Below are positions 1 through 11,904 of a DNA stretch of 64,000 nt, piece after piece. The stretch's first letter is position 1, and every line of letters begins with the position of its first letter. Source of the DNA: Isoetes taiwanensis (Eukaryota > Streptophyta > Lycopodiopsida > Isoetales > Isoetaceae); assembly GCA_021234155.1 (NCBI GenBank), contig JAJEKV010000182.1, forward strand, positions 664,383-728,382. The letters run 5' to 3'. The notes beneath the pieces were generated by a model. The model saw only the letters and a program-made list of their open reading frames with translations. It did no database searches and was not told where the DNA came from. Position numbers and translations under genes: made by a program.

Positions 1-221
1 CATGCTCAAGCATCCTCATATGAACCGCCGCATGATCATAGTCGAGGCCTTGCCGTGGTACATGGGGTGTTGGGGCAATGGGTGCTTTCGGTTGGCTGCC
101 AATCTATCTGCAAACGGGGGCTGATGGTGGAGTCTACTTCCTCGTCCCGCCACTGTCCAGAGCAACTTGCGAGTGATCAAGTGTAGGCATTGCTCGTCTG
201 CTAGCACGTAATCCACCACAC
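1..221. other. unassigned flank
   Basis: No gene or repeat recognised. A short minus-strand open frame is present, but it has no family resemblance. Confidence 0.5.
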
Positions 222-916
222 TAGAGAAAAGTAGATTTATAGCTGCGGATCTAAGGTCTATTGCACAAACTCAATAATTTATCTTTTCAGGATATGACGG
301 AGGCAACCTGGAAATGAAGTTGTTTTTTAGCAAGTAATTGATTCTTTTAAACTGGGATTTAAATGTACGATCAGTCTGAAATATATATTTCCTTATTGGA
401 TTGCAGATGCTAGAATGAAAATTTTCCTGGAAACCATGAAGGAGCAGCCAGCTATCTCATTCATCTAACTGGTAAAATATTTACGTTTATTTTCATCTTA
501 AAAATCTTTGCATGTTTATATTATTCATCTTCTGTATATTTACATGTCTACTCCATTTGAATGCAGTTTATGCATAGACATTCGTTCTGTTCTAGTATCC
601 TCGGGAGGAACCGTACAAAGGGTAGCTTTAGTGCAAGTGCCATGACTATTGGTATTAATATGGTACTCAAGGCATTATGCATAGAGCAGATTGATTCAAT
701 GTTTTGGCCTTTGAGAAGAAGCAAAATTTATAGCTTTGATTTGGGTGCGAGTAAAAATTGACTGATGTCTTAGTACCACACAAATTGATGAAGAGCTTGA
801 GAGACAAACATTCTAGACGACAATAGGAACAACAATTGATGCTGCAAAGATCTCTTTTCCAAAGCCCCTCCATCCCTTATTTATCCTAACCATTGGATTT
901 TAGATTTTTAAATTCC
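222..916 (+). repeat. direct duplication, copy A
   Basis: This segment is repeated about 1.49 kb downstream at 1711-2461, with most bases identical. Copy A carries about 55 bp (near 361-415) that copy B lacks, ending in a splice-acceptor-like TTGCAG. Short peptides that look exonic can be read in both copies, such as GYDGGNLEMKLFFSK and ENFPGNHEGAASYL, but they are broken by stops and frameshifts. I do not recognise the family. It is most likely a duplicated piece of a decayed gene or an unknown repeat. Confidence 0.75.
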
Positions 917-1710
917 TTTGGTACACGTGCCATGCATGTTACAATAACAAAAGTGTAGTTGTTTGCAGCAGGTCAAGATTTTGAAAGGTTTTTGTAGATA
1001 GTTTTCCACTTTTTGTTTGAAAATTTCATTAGAAATATGTGTTCTAACTTCACCTCGCATTCGGTTTTGCATTTTCCAGTTTCAAAATGCTTGCTTCAGC
1101 TTGAAGATGAAGACGTAAGTTGTCGATTTTTTTGTTTGCTTAGTTTGCAGGTCATTCAAAAGGTGTATAGTTGGGTTTTTTGTAGGTCATTCACGCACTT
1201 TGTTTTAGAATTGGGGCATTGTTCACGTCATTCTTAGGTCTGACTCATTGACCCCGACTTTTGCTACTTTCTCGGCCTTGCCAATTCAAGCCTAGAGCAC
1301 TTATAGGATATGGCATGGAGCAAGAAACTAAATTTTTAGAATGTATGTATTGTCTTCTTGGCATCTACAACTCTGGCACTGAGTTGTTTGCTCATTGGCA
1401 GAATAATTAGATTTAACACATTGGAATTCGAATCCTTGCTCTGGTTTTTTTCTGAATTCACTATGTTGGTTGCATTTAGAAACTCAAGTAACTGATATTT
1501 CACAGTTTCTTTCCCTCATCTTCAATTTTGGGGAATCTAGGTGCCATGTAAGGAGGGGAAAGAGTTGCCTTGAAATCTCCCTCATATATAATGATGATCA
1601 TGCACAAGAGATGATAAGCACTTCAATATTTATAGATATTGGTGAGTTTTCACATGCTTCCTGCTTGATGTTTTCCCTATCTCATTTTATTTTCATTGGA
1701 AGGACATTTT
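917..1710. other. spacer between the duplicated copies
   Basis: A 98-residue open frame at 1470-1766 runs into copy B. It has no recognisable domain. Nothing else is seen. Confidence 0.4.
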
Positions 1711-2461
1711 TAGAGAAAAGTAGATTTATAGCTGCGGATCTAAGATCTATTGCACAAACACAATAAATTTTTTTTTTTCAGGATATGACGGAGGCAACCT
1801 AGAAATGAAGTTGTTTTTCAGCAAGTAATTGATTCTTTTAAACTGGGATCTAATGAAAATTTTCCTGGAAACCATGAAGGAGCAGCCAACTAGCTCATTC
1901 ATCTAACTGGTAAAATCTTTACGTTTGTTTTCATTATTCGTAAGTAGACTTCATACCTAATTCAAATGCATTTATACCAAGATCAAGCATGCTATGCATT
2001 TATACCAAGATCAAGCATGCTATATCAAAGCTGCAGCAGTTTTTAGAAATCTTTGCATGTTTATATTATTCATCTTCTGTATATTTACATGTCTACTCCA
2101 TTTGAATGCAGTTTATGTATAGACATTCGTTCTGGTGTCATCAGGAGGAACCGTACAAAGGGTAGCTTTAGTGCATGCTATGACTATTGGTATTAGTATG
2201 GTACTCAAGGCATTATGCATAGAGCAGATTGATTCAATGTTTTGGCATCTTTGAGAAGAAGCAAAATTTGTAGCTTTGATTTGGGTGCGAGTAAAAATTG
2301 ACTGATGTCTTAGTACCACAGACACAAACTGATGAAGAGCTTGAGAGACAAACATTCTAGACGACAATAGGAACAACAGTTGATGCTGCAAAGATCTCTT
2401 TTCCAAAGCCCCTCCTTCCCTTATTTATCCTAACCATTGGATTTTAGATTTTTAAATTCCT
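1711..2461 (+). repeat. direct duplication, copy B
   Basis: Second copy of 222-916. It carries about 105 bp near 1940-2045 that is absent from copy A and that holds the 28-bp tandem repeat at 1966-2021. The two copies end at the same base context, just after a TTTTTAAATTCC stretch, which fixes the right edge of the duplicated block. Confidence 0.75.
1966..2021. repeat. 28-bp tandem duplication
   Basis: Two perfect 28-bp units (1966-1993 and 1994-2021), each beginning ATGCATTTATACC. They lie in the segment found only in copy B of the larger duplication. Confidence 0.9.
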
Positions 2462-2880
2462 GCTCCCTATGAATTTGTGACTTAATACTATTTCTACTGG
2501 AGCTAGATTTTAAGTTTCCATATATTTTGATAATGGAGAGCAGGCTCTCTTAAATATTGCAATAGAGTGCAAGGCTATGCACATAATTGGAGACCGTTGG
2601 AATGATGGATGTATGTTTGTGGAGTAAATTTTAGTTAAGAAGCTTTTTTCGAATACTTATCAATTGCTCTATCCTTATTGCTCTATCCTTATTGCTTTTT
2701 TTCGATCATTGGATCGAAGAATTATTCCATGAATGTGCCAGATCAAGGGTTGTGGAATTTCCACATCAGACCCCCGTACACACCCGCGCACCCCATACGG
2801 CCTTTCTACGTACATACATACAAGCAATACTTCCATCCATACAAATAAATAGTGAAGGTCATAACATTGTATTTTCAACA
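2462..2880. other. unassigned
   Basis: AT-rich spacer. Around 2663-2695 a 14-bp word (TGCTCTATCCTTAT) is repeated in tandem. No gene is seen. Confidence 0.4.
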
Positions 2881-3000
2881 GATGCACACTAACATAACAG
2901 TGAAGTGAAGTCAACAAGTGACATACATTACATTGCCACAGATGCACACTAACATAACAGTGAAGTAAAGTCAGCAAGTGACATATATTACATTGCTAGA
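2881..3000. repeat. 60-bp tandem duplication
   Basis: Two adjacent 60-bp units (2881-2940 and 2941-3000), each starting GATGCACACTAACATAACAG, differ at only a handful of bases. Confidence 0.95.
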
Positions 3001-4813
3001 TACACACTTAACCAAAGTGCACAGCTAAACAACAAAGGTTTCAAAGCGTCCTCGCCCAAGGCGATGACACCGGTGGACTATGACCAGAGGACAACACAAT
3101 CACATAAGAGGGAAGAAAAGTGAACACGTCACATGTACTGCATTCCCAGATGTGCATATCTTAGAAACCTGAAACCTGAACAGTCATGAAAGAAGGCTGA
3201 GGAAGAAGCTTCCACAAAGGACGTCCATGCACAATACCTTTGTGCATAAGCAGACTATGAACACAAGTCCAAAATAAGAGAAAACATCACGGAACAAGAT
3301 TCATCCAATTATCCAATTCATATACTACATGTACTTGCACCCTATATTACACTCTGAGAACTCGCACTCATGAGAAGCCCTTCTATTCACAAAGAAAGTC
3401 CACGGCTTTACAAAGAACCCCCGACCACCACCCAATTCTCGGTCTTTCCAATTGTACAACTCCTCCCACTCGCCTCAGCCCACATTACCGACCATGTCTC
3501 CGTCCACCAAAAGTAGCAATTGGAATTGCGGCTAGACAACCAATGTACTTCTCAAGAAAGTTAGGTGGGCGCAACAAATGGCGATGTGTCTCTACCGGAT
3601 CTCCGACGACGAAAAACCGGTGACAATGGAAGGAAACGGCTCCACAATTAGGCAATCGAAGAGCACACTGATGACCCCTCAATCACCCACCGCCCCCATC
3701 TTTGCTATCGTGCGAAGTATTCCTTTTTGAATGTGCGGAAGAATTTCTTCTCCTCCCCGGCAAGCGGGACAAAGCTTTTCCCAAGACTGGGTAATCCCAT
3801 CTCAAAGCCTCCTCCTTATAAAGCGGTAAGAAATGCAGAAGGCATGTCTCGACCCACGAAGAATGCCGCCACAAACGCTCTTTTGGCGAGACATATGCGA
3901 GAGCCTCCAGGAGCCTCGGCTGACACCATCCGCCCCGGCAAAGATGCCCTCAATCTCCTCCAATGTCCGCGCCCATCGGGCAGCCCATGCTTGGGCCACA
4001 CGACGAGTCTCCACCACGAAACCATTGCACAGACCAAAAAAAAAACACCAAACCCTAACCCCCATTTCTCTCCCCACCATTGCCAAAACCTTACTAACCC
4101 ATTCATTTGGGAACCTTATCAATCATATGATATTTAGTGTTTGTTTTGTGAGCTTAAAGAGTTAATAGCAAATTACAATTTTAATCTGCCATTTTCTACC
4201 ATGAACTCTAACATCATAGCTTAAACGTCTATCTTATTATTGTGTTTTATGCCATCTTTGTTACAAGAGCAAAAAATATACTGTGTCAGAACCACCGATC
4301 TAGGAAAATATATTGACTTATTTAACTTATACATGCTTTGGAACTTTACATAACCAATGCAAGTAAATATTGCAAACATGCTTTATTCATATTTGAGAGC
4401 GTCTCCTTTTCTTTTTTTTTTTGGGTCCTTAGCTCTATTAATAATACTCATTTTGATTTGAGTACAATGCATGTGCAATATGGGATTAGCATAAACAAAA
4501 CCAACTGCTTATAAGAGCATAAAACTCAAAACAAAATTATAAGTATTAGTCTCTTATGTCAACAAACTCAAGATAAATTACAATCGAGAGTCTCTTATAT
4601 CACTTGGTCCTTACTCATGCATATCCATTGCACATCAATAAGACTACTTCAAGGTGAATGAAATTATATGGTTTGTGGAATCACGTATATGAAGAGGATA
4701 TATAGGAAGACAATGAGATTTGCTTGCATGAATTTCATAAGAGCCATAAAGAGTACCAACTCCATGGGATTAGTCTTACATTGATGGCCATATAAACACA
4801 CGCTCCTACTCAT
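3001..4813. other. unassigned, with GC-richer patch
   Basis: At 3485-4165 several overlapping open frames occur on both strands (up to 136 residues). None shows a recognisable domain, and openness in several frames at once suggests composition and not selection. The remainder is AT-rich spacer. Confidence 0.35.
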
Positions 4814-4844
4814 GCGCAGCAATGCCCGGCACATGTTTACTAGT
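4814..4844 (+). mobile_element. degenerate Helitron-type 3' end
   Basis: A GC-rich stretch at 4814-4830 resembles the hairpin seen at 18201-18217 (about 12 of 17 bases shared). It is followed by AT-rich bases, CTAG at 4840-4843 and then T, which is the order expected at a Helitron 3' terminus. The stem is damaged. If real, the element lies at lower coordinates. No 5' end was found. Confidence 0.35.
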
Positions 4845-4940
4845 TTTGTTCTATAATCTCTTAGTTAAATAAGACGTATAAATTCACATTTTTATAAGAA
4901 ACTCCAAGTTTCATCAAATTTGTTAACATAAATTTACAGT

Positions 4941-5068
4941 TTAGCCTCATTTGGTAACAAATGGAACAAAAACTTGCTCGTCATAGCTTAACCACCTTTT
5001 CTGGTTAGCCTCATTTGGTAACAAATGGAACAACAACTTGCTCGTCATAGCTTAACCACCTTTTCTGG
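4941..5068. repeat. 64-bp tandem duplication
   Basis: Units 4941-5004 and 5005-5068 differ by one base. The inner unit contains the last codons and stop (5045-5047) of the DUF1475 gene on the minus strand, so the duplication copied the 3' end of that reading frame into the 3' flank. Confidence 0.95.
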
Positions 5069-6514
5069 AAAGAACATTAATAAGCATTTGATGAAGCTAT
5101 AGAAGAAATGATGAAAGACCACTCCCTCCCCCCTTCTTTTGTCTACAAAAGTGTCATACCTTGCATGGCGATCTTTCAAAAGCACAAGGAAAAGTGCAGC
5201 ATCCTTCTCGAGCTTAAAAAGTTGTATTGCAACATAAAGACTAGCCGTAATACTGCAGATAAACACAAAAAATAATCCAATTAGAAAACTATATACATTG
5301 CAGTTGCAGAGATTATTTCTTCATACGTATAGAAAAGCATAAAAAACACCTCAAGTTTTTAAATGACAAACTTAAGACAAAAGAAAAAGTTTATCAGAAG
5401 TGATGAGCTCCATCTATGCGAATAGATATGACATCCTTAATATAGATATAAACCCTAAATTACATGTTAGAAACATAAATTTGCCATGTTTAATAGCAAC
5501 CAATAGAGGAGGAGATTCGAGACCAATGAATTAATGGTATATGGGTGATGCACACAATGGTCTAGGTATTGCTCTTAGTCATTATGTTTCATTTCGGAGA
5601 CCATAGAAAACAAACTCAACTAATAATCATGTTAAAATCGAACACATCACTAGTCGGCCCTACTCAATTTATCTACTTATAAATGTGATCGTAACACAAA
5701 GCTAATATCCAAGTCGACTAGTTTGAAGGTGATATGGCTACATTTGAGGATGTCCAACGGATAACATGGAGGCTAACTTTACCTTTTTGAAACAACGCAT
5801 TAAATTCAACTCCTTCAACGGATGTAGGATGGATGGTGGATGCCCATGTTGTTCAATGGACATAAATGTTGCTCTTTTCTTTCTAAACAAAATTTTCGGC
5901 CCATGGAGTTTATGGTGGATCTTTAAGTTCTATAGGAGCCAGGTTACCATGTATAAAAATGCTTTTCTCTCTCTATTATGTAAGAACATTCCAGATCCAA
6001 GGGGATATACCAATCGTAGCAGGGCCTTAACAAATGCAACAAATTACCTCCTAATAAAGATAAAAGAACTAATGGAAGATGTTTTAGAAAAACAGTTCAA
6101 TCTTACCTTAAAAAAACAAAATAACATACCTGCCAAAGCAAATAAGCAAAACGATCCAGCAAACTCGGGACAATAGTGTGTCTTCCTTGTAGGAAATCCA
6201 AGCCTGCGAATGGTTTCTGAGATTAAGATTTGGAGTGGATAAGAATGAAAACGGGGATATATCAAAATACTCACAGACAAAATAGCAACAAGTGCATAAA
6301 AGTCCACAAGGGTAGCTGACATCCATCTACACAAAGCCAACAGTTAGCAGAGAATATAGAAAACATGAATCAATGAATATGAAATAATGACTGACGGAGT
6401 CAAGAGCTCCTTGCGAAATGGCGATCCGTCAGTGATGCAGGTGTATGCAATGGTGAAGGTAGCGATGGCACAAAGCAAAAGGGCAGCAGCCCTGGCGAAG
6501 ATTATCGGAGCCAT
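5045..6514 (-). CDS. DUF1475 family membrane protein
   Basis: Four minus-strand exons join without frameshift: 6514-6396, 6326-6275, 6203-6130 and 5252-5045, each intron GT-AG, giving about 150 residues. Recognisable family landmarks are TDGSPFRKELLTP at the end of exon 1, WMSATLVDFYALVAILS (exon 2), AWISYKED and WIVLLICFG (exon 3), and ITASLYVAIQLFKL (exon 4). Exons 1-4 each hold a hydrophobic stretch, consistent with a small multi-span membrane protein. The role of DUF1475 proteins is not known to me. ATG 6514 was chosen because the conserved region starts there; an in-frame ATG lies upstream at 6595. The tail after VLLKDRHAR is uncertain: an internal AG|GTATGA could be a real donor to an unseen last exon, in which case the reading to 5045 is intronic. 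Confidence 0.85.
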
Positions 6515-9120
6515 TTCCCAACTGTTGCAGGAGTGAAGTGTTTGGAGTGTAAAGGGCGGCCATAGTCGCTGCCTTGGTGGATGAATCTGCAGCACTCAAC
6601 AATATGTGGTCTTGCTATTGCAATTGCCACGTTGCTGCCACATCAGCAGCCTTTGCCACATCAATTGGTCTCAGAGATCGAAGACAGGCAAGAACATGAT
6701 CTAAAACATTTCCTTTGGCTCTTCAAAACTTGCAACCACAGCATCAGAAATAGCTGCTATTTTAGAGGTTTGTGGTTTTCACATTCAAGTCTGCTTTATC
6801 TTGAAGGACGAGGGATCATCAACTTGCACCTCATGTATCAAGGTGGCTCCTCTTCTACTAGTTGCTTCTAATCATAAGAAAACGTATGCAATCTCAATCA
6901 GTGTTCAGACTTGTATAAGCGCAAGGTTGCATCTAATCTATTGTGCAACTTAATTTTTTTATGAAAGACGCTCTCATCTTCCATGCTACCAAGTATCATC
7001 ACAAAACACTTGTCCGCGAGATTAATTTATCTACTTGTAACAGCTTTTAAATATTTGTTAGTGGTTAATTTGACCATAATCTTGCAAAATGGCCTTGCTC
7101 TATTGACCTTCAATGACACGCCTCACACATAAATAAATCTCTCAAAACCGCTAAGCTAGAAATAGCAAACAGTACCTGTACACGTTGTCCCTTCTGCATA
7201 GTTTCCATGCTGCTGCAAGCTTTTAATATCCAAACAAATATTATAGGACTTGGAAACATACCTTCAACTTGAAACATTATGTGGCTTCAACACCAAGTCT
7301 TTCAGCATACACTTTTATTTATGATGTCCACCAGAAAATGTTATGGATCTGAAACCTTATTACAGCTGAAACAAACTGTGGAAGAAATAGTGCCATTCTG
7401 ACAAATAACATAAGGTTTATTGTTTCTCCTCCTGCGTGTGTGAAAACTAACAAAAAAGTCCACGATTCTGCCATTGCCATTGGTTTTGAAATAGAGCAGA
7501 ATAATCTAACATGTCAAATGTCAAGCACATGTCACCCTTTCATCAATTTACAGTGTATGCAAAAATATCAAGAATTAATTGATTGTTCAGACATAAGATT
7601 AGGTAAATGCAAGAGGCAAGAAGCAATAGAGCCTGAATGGCTAGCTGCAGCCCACCTCCAAAGACAAGTTACCCAGCCTGACAAATATTAAAGCCATGCC
7701 ATTTTCCAACCAAGACACTTGCCCCATACAAATCACTTTAATCCAGAGCCATATGGAACTTTGTCCCAATCTAGTTCTATCACTTCCAGCTTGATTGTAC
7801 TCTCATAGCATAAACTAAGAACAATATGCATTATGACTTAATTCAAGTATGTGTATAGCTCTTGCTAGGTAGATGAACATCTGTGCGTTGTGACAACATC
7901 CTTACTTGTATAGAGATGAATCTGCATTATTAAATCCATGCCAAGTACTCTAACATGTATAGATTGATCTAAGGAACTAAATAAAAGCCATAACAGATCC
8001 ATGCAAGCAGCTAAAGTCAGTATATTCCAAAGTTTGCACCTCTGCCCTAGGCCATCGTCAGTAAACATTGACAAATCTGGAGAAAGTAGCAGAAGTATTC
8101 ATGTTGCATGCTTCAATGGAGCTTATCTCTATGCTGCCTTATTAGCATGCATCAACAGTATTAGTCTAACCTAAAAAGTATGCATTAGCCATGTTTCTAA
8201 TTAAAGGAAAACGTGGCAAGTAATGTCAAATTTGTTTTTCAACAATCTTAAAACGTTTACAGATAACTTAATAGTCAGTCAACTGTCCTAAGATTAGATG
8301 TAGTCCTACGCTTATAGTCTCATTTTATAGTCTTACCTTAAACTCCAATCCATGGCTTCCAAGCAACCACTCACAAGAATATTTCTGCCAGTCATAACCT
8401 TCAACATATTCACACTTTTGAGCACTCATCCTCCCACACTTTTGAGCCCTCATCCTCCGCTGATGTCAACTGGTAGGATGCTTCCCTTTTGTTTATGCAA
8501 ACAGAATAACAATGAACCTATATGTGTTCATCCCTGACATAGATATTTTGTTCTAATAAAAATGGGGACGTTAGAATCAAGCGGTCAGGTTATTATGTCT
8601 CCTTCAAATCATCTTGGCTCCAAATTTTCAAGTATTCACGATTCCTATTCTTGTATTAGTCGAGGTACGTTAGTCTTTTCCAGGTAATACAACAATAGTC
8701 TTCACCCGACAATTGATTTTTTTATGGGATCCATATCTATGGAGCTTAATAAAATTGATCTTTCGTGGATCATCTCCAGCATAAGCATGTTAAGCATCAA
8801 CAGCTTTACCCAATACAAAACAAGTGCTTCTTAGCCATGCTTCCAATTGAAGAAAAACTTGAGAAGTAATGTCAGAAGGGAATTTCCAGCGCATAGCAGC
8901 ATGGGAATGATGTGATAGAAATGCCCGTAATAGTTGTCGAATAGATGCAAGCCTGGTGGTAAAATTTTTGATGGAAAACTCTGAAGGTTCGAATTTCCCG
9001 TTCAATTCCGGCATTCTTCAAGTCTTCCAGGAATGTTGAAGCATTACACAATCCCAAGATCTTCTAGCATTGACCAGATCCGCAGGTCTACAATGACCTT
9101 AATCTTCAATCTGGCAGAGA
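6515..9120. other. unassigned intergenic DNA
   Basis: Upstream side of the DUF1475 gene, so its promoter should lie in the first few hundred bases; no clear TATA element was identified. Short open frames (for example 7440-7691 plus, 8790-9014 minus) show no domain. No repeat stands out. Confidence 0.4.
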
Positions 9121-9169
9121 TCTGCGATGGAATTCCGGAACCACTGTGCAATCGGCAAGCAGATCGGAG

Positions 9170-10930
9170 TCATTGATGCAAAAATCCCTTGCATCCAACC
9201 AGAAGTTGGGCATAATTCTCTTGGTGCTGGACGTATCTTTGAGCAAGGGTATGTTCTTATTATTGAGCTTGCTAGAAGAAAAAACTCACGTTTCGAGACA
9301 TTTATGCCAGCATAAACTTTACACTAATTTGTTCTAATATTTACTTTGTAAACTGCAGAACAAAGCTTGTTGATGCTGCACTTGCCACAGGAAAACTCTT
9401 TAAAGCAACGGATATAAGAAGTATATTCAGCCATCCTTTGAGAAAGGAACTTCGCACTTGAATGTTTTATTGAGTGAGTACATTCCCGTTATGATCAAAT
9501 ACAGGTCATAACATAGACAGTTTCTGTCTGTGTACTGATTAAAAAAGATTTGACCTAAGTCTGTTATTGGGTAAATGTTGATGAAAGGGGCTTGTGAAAA
9601 TGGTGCAAAAAGAATCAGGGTTTATTTTTTAACAGATGGCCGTGATGTCCTTGATGGCTCAAGTATAAAATTTATTGGGCAACTAGAAAAAGATTTGAAG
9701 GACTTGTGCGATAAGGGATGCCATGCTCGTATTGCTTCTAGAGGTGGACGTATGGAAGTGACAATGGATCGTTCGAGTGGAATGTGAACACCATGTTTGA
9801 GGGATACCTGGACGTGTTAGTTAGGGAATCAACTTTTTGTCATGCAGTTCCTTAAGGCCTTCAAAATTTTAGCCTCACATCCACTATGCTTCTTGTATAT
9901 AAGAATGGCGGTTCTTGCCCATCCTGAGGAGGAATCCTGCTGAGCGATAAACTTAGGTTGCATTGCGCACCTTGGACTCGGAATCGGAGGTAAAATCTCG
10001 TAATCGGGGGTGGAAACCCCGGAATGGGAGGTAGATGGTGAGAATCGAAGGTAAATCTTCAAGAATGTTGAGTAACTTCAAGAACGGCTGCAGCTGTTAG
10101 ATTAGTAGGAGTTCCGGAAAAGAAACTTAGCCAGATGGCGAAATGCCATTGGCGGATATGGCAGAATGCAACCTAAGTTGCATTTACGTGTATTGATAAA
10201 AATTACTGGAATGTTGTCAAAAGGGATTGGGATGTGCAAGTCCTTGGAGAAGCACCAAACAAATTTACAAGTGTTCTTGAGGCTCTATAGAAACTGAAGG
10301 AAGCTGATCCCAAGGTCAATGATCAATATTATCCCCCCTTTCTTATTGTTGATGACAATGGGAAGGTTGTCGGGACTGCATGGTTATGCTGGCCAAGGCT
10401 TTGGAATATGAGATCTTTGATAAGTTTGATCGTGCCCGTTTCCCAAGATCAGATATGCAAGGATGATTCAATATGATAGCGAGCTAAAGCTTCCTAGTCA
10501 CTATTTAGTATCTCCACCTGAAATTGATAGGACTTCAGGAGAGTAGTTACCGAATAATGGCATTAGTACATTTGCTTGCAAGTGCTTGAGTAAATTTTAC
10601 TATGGAATTGAATTATCTTCACATGCCATATCACATTCTTCAGGAATGGAAATAGATCTGGTTACTTTGACAAGGACAAGGAGTATATCAAAATCCCTAG
10701 TGATAGGGGCATATGCTTCAATGAAAAGCCGTTGATGAAGGCTGTGGAGATTGCTGAGAGGACAAAGAAAACTATTCTTAGTGGAAGGTTTGATCAGGTA
10801 TTCATGTCTATATTTAAGTCTGGCATCTTTCTAGCTGTCTTGTACTGAACTACTCTGTGTTGTCTAGGTGTGAGTGAACTTACCAAATGGTGATATGGTT
10901 TGCATCTGATACTTTGGCCATCACAACGTT
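9170..10930 (+). pseudogene. iPGAM: 2,3-bisphosphoglycerate-independent phosphoglycerate mutase, decayed genomic copy
   Basis: The glycolytic enzyme iPGAM interconverts 3- and 2-phosphoglycerate. Its family segments appear in order: EVGHNSLGAGRIFEQG ending at a GT donor (9248), TKLVDAALATGK after an acceptor at 9358, YIQPSFEKGT, GAKRIRV..LTDGRDVLDGSS (about 9590-9665), GGRM.VTMDR, WNVVKRDWDVQVLGEAPNKF (10200-10262), [69 protein letters not shown] (10647 on), KPLMKAVEIAE, and VNLPNGDMV (10870 on). The N-terminal domain start and the C-terminal metal-binding end are missing. Lesions include an in-frame TAG (EAL*KL), several frameshifts, a deletion after KVVGT, and about 400 bp of extra DNA at 9776-10185. 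Retained splice sites show this is a duplicated gene and not a retrocopy. It cannot encode an active enzyme. Confidence 0.92.
9776..10185. other. extra DNA interrupting the iPGAM copy
   Basis: It separates VTMDR from the downstream WNVVKRDW segment, which are nearly contiguous in the enzyme. No terminal repeats or target duplication were recognised. It may be an insertion or a diverged intron. Inside, AATCGGAGGTAAAAT-like words recur near 9970-10055. Confidence 0.5.
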
Positions 10931-11520
10931 GATCAAAATGTATGCTCAATATATGAAGATTTGGAGGCTTCATATTATCTGTTCAATAGATGCCTCACCA
11001 CAGTGTTGTCTCTAGACTACGTTGATTGTTGGCTGCGCACAATTTGGATGTAGCAAAAGGACCCTTCAACTCCATCAACATATGTGCACAGAAGATGTCA
11101 AGCAACATGGGGTCATGTTGGATGTGCAAGCACACGTTGGCAAGCGGCAGCAGCTTCGACTTCTCCATTCTTGGATTTTTTGGGAGTGATTTCTCAGGCT
11201 TACATCTGTCCAAGCCCCTTGTCGAAGGCTCATCACTAGGGTTTTTCCTCGAAAACCCGAAAGAGCGGGGATTTTTAATCCGGCAATAAGCTTTCGGCAG
11301 ATACACAAACCAAGCATATATTAGCATTGTATTTTCTGCGGTCCAAGTTGTATAATTAGACATTCCCGTTATTTTTCTTTGTGGGTGGTTCGCATGTGTA
11401 CGGCTATCCACTATCCTCCATTGAAGAAAATATGCTAAGATGAATGAGAAGCCTATCTATTGGGAGGCTTTTGTCATTTTCATGCGAGCCCCATTCTAGA
11501 ATACTTGAAGATCTTAAGTC
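10931..11520. other. unassigned
   Basis: Open frames on both strands (10995-11411 minus, 11026-11289 plus) overlap each other and show no domain, so I did not call them genes. Confidence 0.35.
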
Positions 11521-11904
11521 AACACAAACCATTACATTTAATACTAAATTACAATCCCCCTGAAATTCCTTTTGGTTTGGGTGCATATTCATACGGGGAT
11601 TGACTCTGGGCATTGAGAGCTGGCGGATGGGTGTATTTGCCCTATATTACTCGATCTAGATGGTAGATAGCGATCCTTGTTCGTGGGGTATACTTGTACA
11701 AGTTTTGATATATTATATAATGAGTTTTGCAAAATACTATAAGGTGTGAGGCAATGTACTAAATGGTGTTGATTTTATACATCTGTGATACGATTTTAGG
11801 AGCTCTCCCTCCCCTACGTCACACCCCATGTAAATATATATAGCCTTTTCAAAGGGGTTTTCAGGGGGATCTTATATTTATTATTATATATACTAATGTT
11901 ATAG
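11521..11904. mobile_element. long-TIR MITE, degraded copy A
   Basis: Non-coding element aligning along most of its length with the reverse complement of 34487-34936. Shared blocks are the TTTTGGTTTGGGTGCATATTC arm near 11568, an internal segment (GCGGATGGG, ATAGCGATCC, GTGGGGTATAC, CAAAATACTATAAGGT) and the GGGGTTTTCAGGGGGATC arm near 11850. The end TGTTATAG at 11897-11904 mirrors the CTATAACA start of the other copy. Arms have diverged more than in copy B, which suggests an older insertion. Confidence 0.8.

Noticed and set aside
1390-1450. tRNA-like TTCGAATCC motif
   Set aside because: No acceptor, D or anticodon stems can be formed around it.
3802-4165. Overlapping open frames of 96-136 codons on both strands
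   Set aside because: Open in several frames at once in a GC-richer patch, with no recognisable domain or splice context.
10995-11411. 138-codon minus-strand frame
   Set aside because: Overlaps plus-strand frames, has no domain, and abuts a MITE.
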